Assembly: GCF_021730305.1 (NCBI RefSeq)
Contig: NZ_CP032674.1
Coordinates: 4,077,001-4,141,000 of the forward strand
Direction: 5' to 3'
DNA from: Xanthobacter sp. YC-JY1
GTDB lineage: Bacteria; Pseudomonadota; Alphaproteobacteria; Rhizobiales; Xanthobacteraceae
DNA length: 64,000 nucleotides
Shown: positions 44,877-52,170 of the stretch, one piece after another
Layout of the letters: every line of letters begins with the position of its first letter
Position numbering within the stretch: position 1 is the first letter of the stretch
Translations under genes and position numbers: made by a program
The notes under the pieces: generated by a model
The model's input: only the letters and a program-made list of their open reading frames with translations
Told to the model about the DNA's origin: nothing
Databases searched by the model: none

Positions 44877-46055
44877 TCAAACCCTCAGAGGCATGACGAC
44901 CCACAGGGCGCCGGCCTCGGCCGGGTTGCGCCACAGCATGGGATCGCCGGGGGAGGACATGCGCACCTCGACAGCGTCGCCGGGGAGCGAGCGCAGGGCA
45001 TCGAGGGCGTAGCGGGCGTTGAAGCCGATGGCGTAGCCGTCAGCGATGGCATCGGCCTCGGCGCCATCGAGGGCCTCGGCGGCGGCGTTGGCGCCTTCGC
45101 CGCGCGCGGAGAGGGACAGGGCGCCGCCTTCCATGGCGAGCTTGACGGATCGGGCCTTGCCGTCCGCCATGATCATCACCCGCTCGATGGCATCGGCGAA
45201 CGCGGACGGCGGCACCTTGAAGCCCGAGGCGCCCTCCCCGGGCACGACCCGCAGATAGTCCGGGAAGGTGCCGTCGATGAGCTTGCTGGTCAGGGCGATG
45301 CCGCCGCCGGCGATGGAGATGCGGGACTTGTCCACGCTGATCGCCAGCTCTTCCTTGGACTGGCCCCACAGGCTGCGCGCCGTCTTCACCAGCGTGCGCG
45401 GCAGGATGACGCCGAGCATGCCCTCGGTGCCATCAGGCGCGTCCACGTCGCGCAGCGACAGGACGTGGCCGTTGGTGGCCACGGCGCGAAGCTTGTCGCC
45501 CTTGCGGTGCAGGTAGACGCCGCAGAGGTAATAGCGGGTCTCCTCGCTGGAGATCGCCATCTCGACGGCATCCAGCAGGCCGATGAAGGCGTCGGCGGCG
45601 AGGGCGAAGCTCGTCTTGCCGCTCTCGACCTGGGGGATGGGCGCCAGCGGCGTGCCGAGGGTGGGGAAGTCCGACGCCGGCAGCGTCTGCAGCTTGAAGC
45701 GGGCGCGGCCGTATTTCACCACCAGGTCCGTGCCCTTCTCGGCGAGGGTGGCCGTGGCATCCTTCGGCGCTTTCTTCAGCGCGTCGGAGAGGATCTGCGC
45801 CGGCGCCGTGATGGCGGCATCCTCTTCCACCTCGGCCGGCACGGTGAGGGTGACGGACAGGTCCAGATCCGTGGAGGTGACCACCAGATGCCCTTCCCCG
45901 CCCGGCGCCTTGCGCGTCTCCACCAGCATGTTGGAGAGGATGGGGATGGTGTTGCGGGCGGGCACGATGGCGGCGGCGCTCTGCAGCGCGGCGGCGAGGG
46001 CTTTGGCCGGGATGGTGGCCTTGAGCTTGCCGGAAGCGAGGACGCGCGGCGTCAT
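44877..46055 (-). CDS. dnaN: DNA polymerase III beta subunit (phage-encoded sliding clamp)
   Basis: A 392-residue complete beta clamp with three repeated domains. Recognisable parts are ALQSAAAIVPARNTIPILSN (domain 1), YYLCGVYLHRKGDKLRAVAT (domain 2) and the C-terminal end AGALWVVMPLRV (normally VMPMR[LV]), which forms the protein-binding cleft. Length is slightly above the usual 370. Phage clamps of bacterial type are uncommon. The gene overlaps the AAA+ ATPase gene upstream by 4 bp. It may load phage or host polymerase on phage DNA. Confidence 0.93.
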   Translation of the reverse strand: MTPRVLASGKLKATIPAKALAAALQSAAAIVPARNTIPILSNMLVETRKAPGGEGHLVVTSTDLDLSVTLTVPAEVEEDAAITAPAQILSDALKKAPKDATATLAEKGTDLVVKYGRARFKLQTLPASDFPTLGTPLAPIPQVESGKTSFALAADAFIGLLDAVEMAISSEETRYYLCGVYLHRKGDKLRAVATNGHVLSLRDVDAPDGTEGMLGVILPRTLVKTARSLWGQSKEELAISVDKSRISIAGGGIALTSKLIDGTFPDYLRVVPGEGASGFKVPPSAFADAIERVMIMADGKARSVKLAMEGGALSLSARGEGANAAAEALDGAEADAIADGYAIGFNARYALDALRSLPGDAVEVRMSSPGDPMLWRNPAEAGALWVVMPLRV

Positions 46056-46987
46056 TTCGCGCCTCCCTTCTTCTCAGCGGGAGCGCGCTCGGGCGGCCAC
46101 GGAATCGTCCGCAGATCAGCCGCGCATGCATCGAACTTCTTCCAGAGGTGCGGCTGCGGAACATCGGGGTGGGGAACCGTGGTAGCCACGAGGCCCCGGA
46201 AAACCTCGACCACATCGTCAATCGGCTTCTTGAGGCGGGGCGCGAGCACGATCGAGCGCTTCAGGCCTTCCATCATCTGCCGCAGGAGAGCCGGAGAGGC
46301 GCCAGCGGTCAGGTCGGCAAGCGTATCCAGTGCGTCGTCCGGGAACTCGAACGGCAGCGAATAGCGCTTCAGGATGGCATAACGCTCCTCGCTGCCCGGC
46401 AGATCGACCGAGATCTGCATCCCGAAGCGGCGCCACATAGCCGTGTCGAGATCTTCTTTGCGGTTGGTCGCCGCGAGCAGAATTCCCTCGAAGCCCTCCA
46501 CCCGCGTCAGGAGGGTGGTGAGCGTCAGGTTCCGATCCTTATCGGTCCCATGCTCGCTACTAGACCTCTTGCTGCCGAGCGAATCGAACTCGTCAAGGAA
46601 GAGCACGCACCCATTCTTGATCTTGTCGATTGCGTCGAACAACTGGCCGATGTTGTTCGCGCTTTCATTCATGTACTTGGATGTCATGCGGTCAGCCTGG
46701 ACCGTGACCAGAGGTAGACCGAGCCGTGCAGCGAGATGATGCGCGAGCGTCGTCTTGCCGGTGCCCGGCGGGCCATAAAGGAGCGCTGTGGAGCGCGGCT
46801 TGAGGCCGACGCTTTCCAGATCCGGGCGTGCCCGGATCTCGGTGAGCCATTCATAAATGGCGTAGCGCGGGCCGGGCGCGAGGATCGGCTCCTCGGCATC
46901 GCGAGGCAGCAGGATGGTGGCGAACTTTTCCACCTGATCGAGGCCGGCGGAAATATCCGGCTTGCGGGTGCGGGCGGGCTCGCTCAC
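46052..46987 (-). CDS. AAA+ ATPase
   Basis: A 311-residue AAA+ protein with Walker A YGPPGTGKTTLAHHLA, Walker B VLFLDEFDSLG, sensor 1 ILLAATNR and the second region of homology AMWRRFGMQISVDLP including the Arg finger. It resembles classical AAA (FtsH/spastin-like) modules, not clamp loaders. The substrate is unknown. It lies between the GapR-fusion and the sliding clamp, overlapping both neighbours by 4 bp, which hints at a role in the same DNA transaction. Confidence 0.9.
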   Translation of the reverse strand: MSEPARTRKPDISAGLDQVEKFATILLPRDAEEPILAPGPRYAIYEWLTEIRARPDLESVGLKPRSTALLYGPPGTGKTTLAHHLAARLGLPLVTVQADRMTSKYMNESANNIGQLFDAIDKIKNGCVLFLDEFDSLGSKRSSSEHGTDKDRNLTLTTLLTRVEGFEGILLAATNRKEDLDTAMWRRFGMQISVDLPGSEERYAILKRYSLPFEFPDDALDTLADLTAGASPALLRQMMEGLKRSIVLAPRLKKPIDDVVEVFRGLVATTVPHPDVPQPHLWKKFDACAADLRTIPWPPERAPAEKKGGAK

Positions 46988-47901
46988 GGCTGACCCTCCG
47001 CGTTGCTCTTGCGGGGCTTAGCGGGTGCCTTGGCGCCTCGCTTGGTCGCGCTCTTCGGCCCGCGCTTTGCGGCTTCCTTGGTCGCGGCCGTCTCCGCCTG
47101 CTTGCGCCTGGTGCGCTTCACCAGATCGTCCAGCCGTTCGGCGGCGTCCCCTTCCGGCTGCGCGGCGGACGGCGCATAGGGGTCCTTCCACGGGGCATCG
47201 GACGCAGGCTCGCCGGGCGGCGGAAGCGGCCAGTCGTCCCCGCCCTCGTCGCTCTTGTCTTCTGCGCCCCGCTCTTGCGGATCGTCGAAGGGCAGGCCCT
47301 CCTGGTCGGGGTCCACGTCGCTCGCGGATGCGGGCGCTTCGGCCGACACGCCGCCGTCATCGTCCCGCCTGTCGCCCTTGGCGGGCTTCTTCGCCTTGCG
47401 GCGCCATGCTGCGGGAATGTCCATGCCGTCCGAGCCGGAGGCCGCGCAGAAGCCTTCGTCCCACGCGGCGCGGCGGGGATCGCCGGCCGTATAGGGGTTG
47501 TCGATGATGCGCACGCCGGCGCGGAACGCTTCGCCGCCCTCTTCGCGGGCTTCTTCGACGGTGCGCATGACCTCCTCGGCGTGGGCCGGAGGTTCGGGCG
47601 CCGGCTCGGCGTTGGGCTCCTCCTTCATGAGGCGCTCGCGGGCGGCGTCGCCCAGCGGTGTGCCATCGAGGAGGCCGCACGCGGCCTCATAGATCTCGGT
47701 GAGTTCCTTCTCCAGCCTGCGCTCGGCGGGAGTGAGTCGACGCAAGGCGATCATCTTCGTGATCATCTTCACGTCGAAGCCGGCGGATTTCGCCTCCGCC
47801 TTCACATCCTTGATGTCGTCGGCGATGGCCTTCTTCTCTTCCTCCAAGCGCTCAACGCGCTCGATGTAGGAGAGGAGGCGCGCCTTGTTCACGACGCTCA
47901 T
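46984..47901 (-). CDS. GapR (DUF2312) domain fused to an RMF-like domain and a basic tail
   Basis: A 305-residue modular protein. Residues 1-75 match GapR/DUF2312, a nucleoid protein that binds overtwisted DNA (LLSYIERVERLEEEKKAIAD, KMIALRRLTPAERRLEKEL). Residues 123-155 resemble ribosome modulation factor (EAFRAGVRIIDNPYTAGDPR, AAWDEGFCAA). An acidic linker (195-225) follows, with QEGLPF at 200-205, which fits the QxxLxF clamp-binding pattern. Residues 260-305 form a histone-H1-like Lys/Ala/Pro tail. GapR is normally about 80-90 residues, so this is a large fusion. The start at 47901 overlaps the HD-domain gene. Confidence 0.85.
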   Translation of the reverse strand: MSVVNKARLLSYIERVERLEEEKKAIADDIKDVKAEAKSAGFDVKMITKMIALRRLTPAERRLEKELTEIYEAACGLLDGTPLGDAARERLMKEEPNAEPAPEPPAHAEEVMRTVEEAREEGGEAFRAGVRIIDNPYTAGDPRRAAWDEGFCAASGSDGMDIPAAWRRKAKKPAKGDRRDDDGGVSAEAPASASDVDPDQEGLPFDDPQERGAEDKSDEGGDDWPLPPPGEPASDAPWKDPYAPSAAQPEGDAAERLDDLVKRTRRKQAETAATKEAAKRGPKSATKRGAKAPAKPRKSNAEGQP

Positions 47902-48497
47902 GCGACGCTCCTGAGGCTGGCGGGAAGGTGGAGGCGCAGCTCGGAGACGAAGGCCTCCTCGGCCTTCGGCCACGGCAGCGCGCGAATGCGGGTGCCCATG
48001 GGCAGGTTGCGCCCCCGCGGCGGGGTGAACACATCGCGCGGCATCAGATCCCGCCACTCGGTGATGAAGGCGCGGAAGTCGGCCGCGCGCAGGGCCTCGG
48101 CCACCTCGCGGGGCGGCGGCCACGGCAGGCCGGCGGCGGCATGGATGGCCGCGTCGTGCATCTCGACAATGCTGGCGAGCACCTCGCGCCCGTTCAACAC
48201 GGCGAGCGCTTCCTTGAGGGGCGAGGAGATGTCGCCGAGATAGGCCTCGTGCGCGTCGTGCAGCAGGCCGTAGAGCCGCATGTTCGGGGGCAACTGCGAC
48301 GCAACCAGCACCGAATGCTGGGCGACCGAATAGAAGGTGTGCCCGGCACCGACGAAGCGGCACAGCCGGGCGAGGTGGGCCGCGATGTCGCGGAAGTCCA
48401 CGTCCGCGGGGCTCGGGTCCAGCAGGCGCCAGCTGCGGCCGGACGCGGTAGTCACGAAGATGTCGCGGGTGGGCGCCGCGGGCGCGCGTTGGGCCAT
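47898..48497 (-). CDS. HD-domain phosphohydrolase (YfbR-like)
   Basis: A 199-residue HD-family protein. Metal ligands are visible: H in FYSVAQHSVLVA, the HD pair in LLHDAHEAYLGDISSPLK and a later Asp in LRAADFRAFITEW. The family includes 5'-nucleotidases acting on deoxynucleotides, which would help a phage adjust nucleotide pools. It starts with ATG 48497 after a short gap and overlaps the GapR-fusion gene by 4 bp. Confidence 0.88.
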   Translation of the reverse strand: MAQRAPAAPTRDIFVTTASGRSWRLLDPSPADVDFRDIAAHLARLCRFVGAGHTFYSVAQHSVLVASQLPPNMRLYGLLHDAHEAYLGDISSPLKEALAVLNGREVLASIVEMHDAAIHAAAGLPWPPPREVAEALRAADFRAFITEWRDLMPRDVFTPPRGRNLPMGTRIRALPWPKAEEAFVSELRLHLPASLRSVA

Positions 48498-48500
48498 GGG

Positions 48501-48773
48501 TCAGAGGCTCCGCAGGAGGAAGATGAAGAGCGCGGCGAGAACCCCGCCGGCGAGGAAGACGGGCGCGAGGCGCACCTCGGCGCGGGGCGGATCGCCGAAG
48601 CCGATGGGGAGGCGGCGGGCGCCGGCCTTCTCCAGACGGCGGGCGACGGCGCAAGCCTCGGCCTCGGATCGCACCGCGCCCCGATAGGAGAGGCGCGTGT
48701 AGGCCAGAGGCGTAAGCGCGCTGGCCGGCGGCGGGCGGCGCAGTTCGCCTTGCATGGGATGGCCGGGAGGCAT
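48501..48773 (-). CDS. hypothetical protein with C-terminal membrane helix
   Basis: A 90-residue protein: a Pro/Arg-rich N-terminus, a middle stretch YRGAVRSEAEACAVARRLEK and a C-terminal hydrophobic helix (VFLAGGVLAALFIFLLRSL), so likely tail-anchored. The start may instead be the ATG at 48755. No family known. Confidence 0.6.
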   Translation of the reverse strand: MPPGHPMQGELRRPPPASALTPLAYTRLSYRGAVRSEAEACAVARRLEKAGARRLPIGFGDPPRAEVRLAPVFLAGGVLAALFIFLLRSL

Positions 48774-48774
48774 G

Positions 48775-48891
48775 TCAGAGCCCCCCGGTCTTGTGGGCCT
48801 GCAGCGCGTCGATCACGCGGAACAAGGCGAGGCCGGCGACGATGCCGAAAAGCAAGCCGAGGAAGAAGCCGGCGGAGAAGATCTCAGCCAT
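48775..48891 (-). CDS. hypothetical 38-residue membrane protein
   Basis: A tiny protein starting MAEIFSAGFFLGLLFGIVAG with one Gly-rich hydrophobic helix and a short polar tail ending HKTGGL. Its ATG lies within the CATGGCTGA stop of the upstream gene, the same overlap used by four other genes here, which supports its being real. Confidence 0.6.
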   Translation of the reverse strand: MAEIFSAGFFLGLLFGIVAGLALFRVIDALQAHKTGGL

Positions 48892-49183
48892 GAGCAGCCC
48901 CCTCCCCGTTCGGCGCCCGCGCGTCGATGGCTTCCGCGGCGAGAAGGCACAGCAGGAGCATCACATCGGTGTCGCAGGTCACCTGCCTGGACCCGCGCCG
49001 GTCGGCGGCGAGCGTCAGGGTGGTGACCTCATGAAGGCCGCCGCCGCTGAGATAGGCCTGGGCGGCATCGAGGCCGGGTCTGCTCCCCGCAGCGACGGTA
49101 CACACCGTGGGCACGGTGATCTGCTCGCCCATGCTTTCGCGGATGCCGGCCGTCTGCTGTTTGGAGGTGAGGGCTTCAGCCAT
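48884..49183 (-). CDS. hypothetical phage protein
   Basis: A 99-residue protein starting MAEALTSKQQTAGIRESMGE and containing GGGLHEVTTLTLAADRRGSR and a helix DTDVMLLLCLLAAEAID. It is probably soluble. The start at 49183 is fixed by overlap with the upstream CATGGCTGA stop, and its own end repeats the pattern. No family known. Confidence 0.65.
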   Translation of the reverse strand: MAEALTSKQQTAGIRESMGEQITVPTVCTVAAGSRPGLDAAQAYLSGGGLHEVTTLTLAADRRGSRQVTCDTDVMLLLCLLAAEAIDARAPNGEGAAHG

Positions 49184-49430
49184 GGCTCGCCTCGCTGACC
49201 TGGGCGAGAGCGTCATCAATGGGCAGGGCTCTGGCCCGTTTGACCATCTCGATCGCGACGGAGAAGGCGATTTCAGCGATGATCGCGCCGGTCGGCACGC
49301 CCTTCTTCAGCGCCGCCGCCTCAGCCCTATCGAGAACCGCGCGATTGGACATGAGCCCAACGAGAGCCTGCCCGGCGTAACGGTCGCGCAGGCTCTCATC
49401 GGCATGTGGGTCTTTGATGCGCTCAGCCAT
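49176..49430 (-). CDS. hypothetical phage protein
   Basis: An 84-residue mostly helical protein (MAERIKDPHADESLRDRYAG; GAIIAEIAFSVAIEMVKRAR). No family is recognised. Both ends use the CATGG(C/G)TGA overlapping stop/start seen along this operon, so translation is probably coupled to the gene before it. Confidence 0.65.
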   Translation of the reverse strand: MAERIKDPHADESLRDRYAGQALVGLMSNRAVLDRAEAAALKKGVPTGAIIAEIAFSVAIEMVKRARALPIDDALAQVSEASHG

Positions 49431-49650
49431 GGCCCACCTCGCCGAGCGGGCCGAGGCGCTTGCGGGCGGCGGGGCCGAGATCGCGGAGCTGGTCGGGGGT
49501 CCAGCCGATGCGCGTCAGCTCGTCTTCGGTGGCGGAGCCGGTGAAGGCCGCCAGCTCGCGCATGTCCTCGGCGAGGGCGGCGACGAGATCGCACGCGGTG
49601 CGGGGTGGGCGCGTCGCGCTGTGCGGAAGGGTCGGTCGGGGGGTGGGCAT
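49423..49650 (-). CDS. hypothetical phage protein, first gene of leftward early operon
   Basis: A 75-residue protein: Pro/Arg-rich start (MPTPRPTLPHSATRPPRTAC), then a helical part with DLVAALAEDMRELAAFTGSA and ELTRIGWTPDQLRDLG. No family known. Its start codon lies 40 bp from the leftward operator cluster, so it is the first gene of the cI-controlled early operon. Confidence 0.65.
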   Translation of the reverse strand: MPTPRPTLPHSATRPPRTACDLVAALAEDMRELAAFTGSATEDELTRIGWTPDQLRDLGPAARKRLGPLGEVGHG

Positions 49651-49689
49651 GGGTGCGCTCCAAAGCGGGAAACGGAGCGCAGCCTAAAT

Positions 49690-49733
49690 GCGGTTAAATC
49701 CCCGCGTCAAGAGGCATGCGGTTATTTAACCGC
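49690..49733. promoter_or_regulatory. left operator region with two cI-type operators and early promoter
   Basis: Two 16-bp sites: GCGGTTAAATCCCCGC (49690-49705) and GCGGTTATTTAACCGC (49718-49733), the latter almost a perfect palindrome. The first overlaps a minus-strand -35 (TTGACG, 49705-49710 as read on the other strand) and so lies inside the promoter of the leftward operon. The same motif recurs three times next to cI, so these should be repressor sites equivalent to lambda OL. Confidence 0.8.
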
Positions 49734-49790
49734 TCACACCCGCAGGCGAGGGGCGGCCATAATTGCAGCCGGCGATTGAAGGGGGCGGCT

Positions 49791-50117
49791 TTGAGGTTGA
49801 GGCTTGCGGTTCTCGGCGCGTTGGCGCTGGGCGGGTGCGCGGGGTCGCAGGAGCACCTGCGCATGCTTGAAGCGGACCATGCCATTTCGGTCATGCCGGC
49901 ATCCGCGCCGGACCATGATTTTGTCGTCAGCATCCGCAACCTGGTCGATGTTGGCTACGACCCCGACGACAAGGCGACGCGCGACCGGACGGCGCTTCAG
50001 TTCATGCAGGCGCAGTGCCCCCGCGCCACCATCGTGGGCGAAACGCCGATCTCGACGGGCCATTACATGGGCGGCCGCGCAGCGAAAACCTATGCCATCA
50101 AGATCAAGTGCGGCTGA
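49791..50117 (+). CDS. small lipoprotein in the immunity region
   Basis: About 108 residues from a TTG at 49791 after a purine-rich GAAGGGGG stretch; an ATG at 49716 would lengthen a poorly fitting N-terminus and overlap an operator. The start LRLRLAVLGALALGGC is a lipoprotein signal with lipobox LGGC, then AGSQEHLRMLEADH. The mature part ends with GGRAAKTYAIKIKCG. It is read rightward between the two operator clusters, convergent with cI together with the next gene, so it could be a lysogenic conversion gene. Confidence 0.65.
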   Translation: MRLRLAVLGALALGGCAGSQEHLRMLEADHAISVMPASAPDHDFVVSIRNLVDVGYDPDDKATRDRTALQFMQAQCPRATIVGETPISTGHYMGGRAAKTYAIKIKCG

Positions 50118-50131
50118 GGGGTTTCGCCACG

Positions 50132-50473
50132 ATGGAATTTATCGCGATCATGATGGTCGGGGCCATCCTCAACGGCTTGCTCGCGTCGGCGCGAGGCCGC
50201 AGCGTAGCTGGGTGGGCGCTTTTCGGCGCCTTCTTTCCCCTCATCAGCCTGCTCATCCTGGTGCTGCTGAAAAACCCCAAGGCTGAGGCGGAGAAGGCCG
50301 CTGCGGTGGCTGCTGCAAACGCCGATTATATGCGCCGGGTGGAGGAGCACCGCGCGGCTGTGGAGCTTCAGCAGTCGGAAAAGACGTGCCCGCGCTGCGC
50401 CGAGACGGTGAAGAAGGCGGCCCTCGTCTGCCGGTTCTGCGGCCACGAGTTCGCGCCGGCGGGCCGCGCCTAG
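50132..50473 (+). CDS. membrane protein with C-terminal zinc ribbon
   Basis: A 113-residue protein: two hydrophobic segments in the first 50 residues (MEFIAIMMVGAILNGLLASA, GWALFGAFFPLISLLILVLL), an Ala/Glu helix, then a zinc ribbon CPRCAETVKKAALVCRFCGH. Such TM-zinc-ribbon proteins occur widely in genomes and mobile elements without known function. It ends 4 bp inside the 3' end of the convergent cI gene. Confidence 0.75.
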   Translation: MEFIAIMMVGAILNGLLASARGRSVAGWALFGAFFPLISLLILVLLKNPKAEAEKAAAVAAANADYMRRVEEHRAAVELQQSEKTCPRCAETVKKAALVCRFCGHEFAPAGRA

Positions 50474-51213
50474 ACGCCGAACAGATCCTTCACCGTCATC
50501 ACCCGGTGGATGGCAGTGACGAACTGCAGCGGGATTTCGATGGTCGCAAGGGGGTTGTACTGTTGCAGCACAAGGTGCGAGGCAGTGCGCTTGCGAAGCA
50601 CCTTGATGTAGGCCTGCCCCGGATCGTCGTCGTGATTGCGCGTCTGGACGATGACGCTGTCGTCGATCTGCGGACGCTCCAGCGGGTTCACGAAGCACAG
50701 GTCGCCGGGGAGGTGCTTCGGCGCCATGGAATCGCCCACGACGAAGATCGCATAGGCCTTGTCGTTGCTCACAAGTGCCGGCGGCCGGCGCACCAAATCA
50801 ATCACTTCGTGTTCCAGCCGAAACCCATCCACCTGGCGGATGACGGACCCTGCGGCAGTGCCCATCACCGGCAAATCTGTCCGATACCCATTGCGCGAAG
50901 GTAAATCGACGGGCGCGGGTACGATCTCGGACCCCTGCGGGAGAGGGATGGTCGGAACCTCCGGCTGATCCGGCTCAGCCTCCTCCGGGCCGGTGCCAGA
51001 GACGAGCCATTCGGCCGAGGTGCCGAGCACGGGGGCGATGCGCTGGATCGTATCCGTGGAAACGCCGCGCTGGCGGCCCGACTCGATGCCGCGCCGGATG
51101 GAGCGGATCACGTCGCGCGAAAGGCCCGCCTGCACGCCAACGCTGCTCTCGCTCAGGCCGAGGGCGGCGATGCGGCGCATGATGCGGCCCAGAATTTCCT
51201 CGCCAGTGCTCAT
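50470..51213 (-). CDS. prophage repressor (cI-like, HTH plus S24 peptidase)
   Basis: A 247-residue repressor. The N-terminal HTH covers about residues 5-60 (ILGRIMRRIAALGLSESSVG, VQAGLSRDVIRSIRRG). The C-terminal S24/LexA-like domain has the catalytic Ser in VVGDSMAPKHLPGDLCFV and Lys in AYIKVLRKR, so it should self-cleave on RecA activation. The ATG at 51213 lies only 3 bp from an operator (51217-51232), leaving almost no leader. It represses both early promoters through the shared 16-bp sites. Confidence 0.92.
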   Translation of the reverse strand: MSTGEEILGRIMRRIAALGLSESSVGVQAGLSRDVIRSIRRGIESGRQRGVSTDTIQRIAPVLGTSAEWLVSGTGPEEAEPDQPEVPTIPLPQGSEIVPAPVDLPSRNGYRTDLPVMGTAAGSVIRQVDGFRLEHEVIDLVRRPPALVSNDKAYAIFVVGDSMAPKHLPGDLCFVNPLERPQIDDSVIVQTRNHDDDPGQAYIKVLRKRTASHLVLQQYNPLATIEIPLQFVTAIHRVMTVKDLFGV

Positions 51214-51216
51214 AAC

Positions 51217-51299
51217 GCGGGAGAATACCCGCGCGTTGTGCGGGGGCCTAAAGGGTAAATCCCCGCACATGGCGCTTGACAGTGCGGTTAAATACCCGC
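51217..51299. promoter_or_regulatory. right operator region with three cI-type operators and rightward early promoter
   Basis: Sites: GCGGGAGAATACCCGC (51217-51232), AAGGGTAAATCCCCGC (51251-51266, left half weak) and GCGGTTAAATACCCGC (51284-51299). TTGACA at 51276-51281 is a -35 for rightward transcription, with the third operator directly behind it, inside the promoter spacer. The region serves both cI (left) and the Cro-position gene (right), as lambda OR does. Confidence 0.8.
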
Positions 51300-51313
51300 A
51301 ATCCTGCCGCCCC

Positions 51314-51673
51314 ATGACGCTCGTTTCACAGCTCCTCATCGTCACCGATGCCTACAGCCGGGCGCGCGGACTGTCCCAGTCCCGCGTGGCCACCCTGCTG
51401 TTCAACGACGGAAAGAAGCTCGCCCTCCTGCGGGCCGGCGGCGATCTCGTGACCGGCTCCTACGAGCGTGCTCTGGCCTGGCTCTCCGACAACTGGCCCG
51501 ACGACACGCCTTGGCCGCATGAGGTGCGCCGCCCGCAACCGCGCGCGAGCGCGCCGGAGATCGGCGAGGGCGGCAGCGAGGGCCGGAGTGGTGAGGGTGC
51601 GTCTGGCCATGAGGCCAAGGTGGCGGCTGGTACCGCCACCGTCACCGCGAATGATGCGGGAGGTTTCGCATGA
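51314..51673 (+). CDS. Cro-position phage regulatory protein
   Basis: A 119-residue protein, first gene of the rightward early operon. Residues 5-70 look like a helix-turn-helix fold common in alphaproteobacterial phages (LLIVTDAYSRARGLSQSRVA, TLLFNDGKKLALLRAGGDL). The C-terminal half is Gly/Ala/Glu-rich and probably disordered. The ATG is only about 10-15 nt behind the expected transcription start, so translation may be nearly leaderless. Its place opposite cI suggests a Cro-like role. Confidence 0.75.
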   Translation: MTLVSQLLIVTDAYSRARGLSQSRVATLLFNDGKKLALLRAGGDLVTGSYERALAWLSDNWPDDTPWPHEVRRPQPRASAPEIGEGGSEGRSGEGASGHEAKVAAGTATVTANDAGGFA

Positions 51674-52170
51674 GCGACAAGCTCGCCCGTCCTCACCGGG
51701 AAGCCGACTATCTCGCGCTTAAGGGCGCCACGCGGCGCCTTGTCGAGGCCTGTGGTGGCGTCGAGAGCGCGGCCGCGGCGACCCGCACCGGCTTTCAGGC
51801 GCTCTCGAAGTATGGCCGCCCGCAGGAGCCCTTCTTCGCCCCCATCGACGTGGTGGCGGACCTTGAGGCTGACGCCGGCGTGCCTCTGGTGACGCGCGCG
51901 CTCGCCGCGCTCTGCGGCCATGTGCTGGTGCCCCTGCCTCGGCCCGAGACGGGCACGGGGCGCTGGTATCGTCACATCTCCGAAGTGGCGCAGGACGCCG
52001 GCGCCGTGGTGGCGCGGCTCGGCGCGGCGCTGGCCGATGACGGGGAGGTTTCGCGCGCCGAAGCGCGGGCACTGGCCCTGCGCGAGCATGTGCGCCACGC
52101 CATCAAGGAACTGGCGGCGCTGGACCTTGCCCTCGAACGGCTGGAGAAAGGGGACGGCGATGCGGCGTGA
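51670..52170 (+). CDS. phage regulatory protein CII-like
   Basis: A 166-residue protein resembling the phage regulatory CII (CP76) family: an N-terminal segment READYLALKGATRRLVEACG, a VESAAAATRTGFQALSKYGR HTH-like part, then PIDVVADLEADAGVPLVTRA and a helical C-terminus. These proteins act as early transcription activators or lysis-lysogeny switches. It overlaps the preceding gene (ATGA) and the next by 11 bp. Confidence 0.82.
   Translation: MSDKLARPHREADYLALKGATRRLVEACGGVESAAAATRTGFQALSKYGRPQEPFFAPIDVVADLEADAGVPLVTRALAALCGHVLVPLPRPETGTGRWYRHISEVAQDAGAVVARLGAALADDGEVSRAEARALALREHVRHAIKELAALDLALERLEKGDGDAA

Noticed and set aside
46052..46987. AAA+ ATPase as a phage clamp loader
   Set aside because: Its motifs are those of classical AAA proteins (second region of homology with AMWRRFG), not of DnaX/HolB or gp44-type loaders.
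49716..49790. ATG at 49716 as start of the lipoprotein gene
   Set aside because: It would place the N-terminus over an operator and give a polar stretch before the lipoprotein signal; the TTG at 49791 fits the signal peptide.
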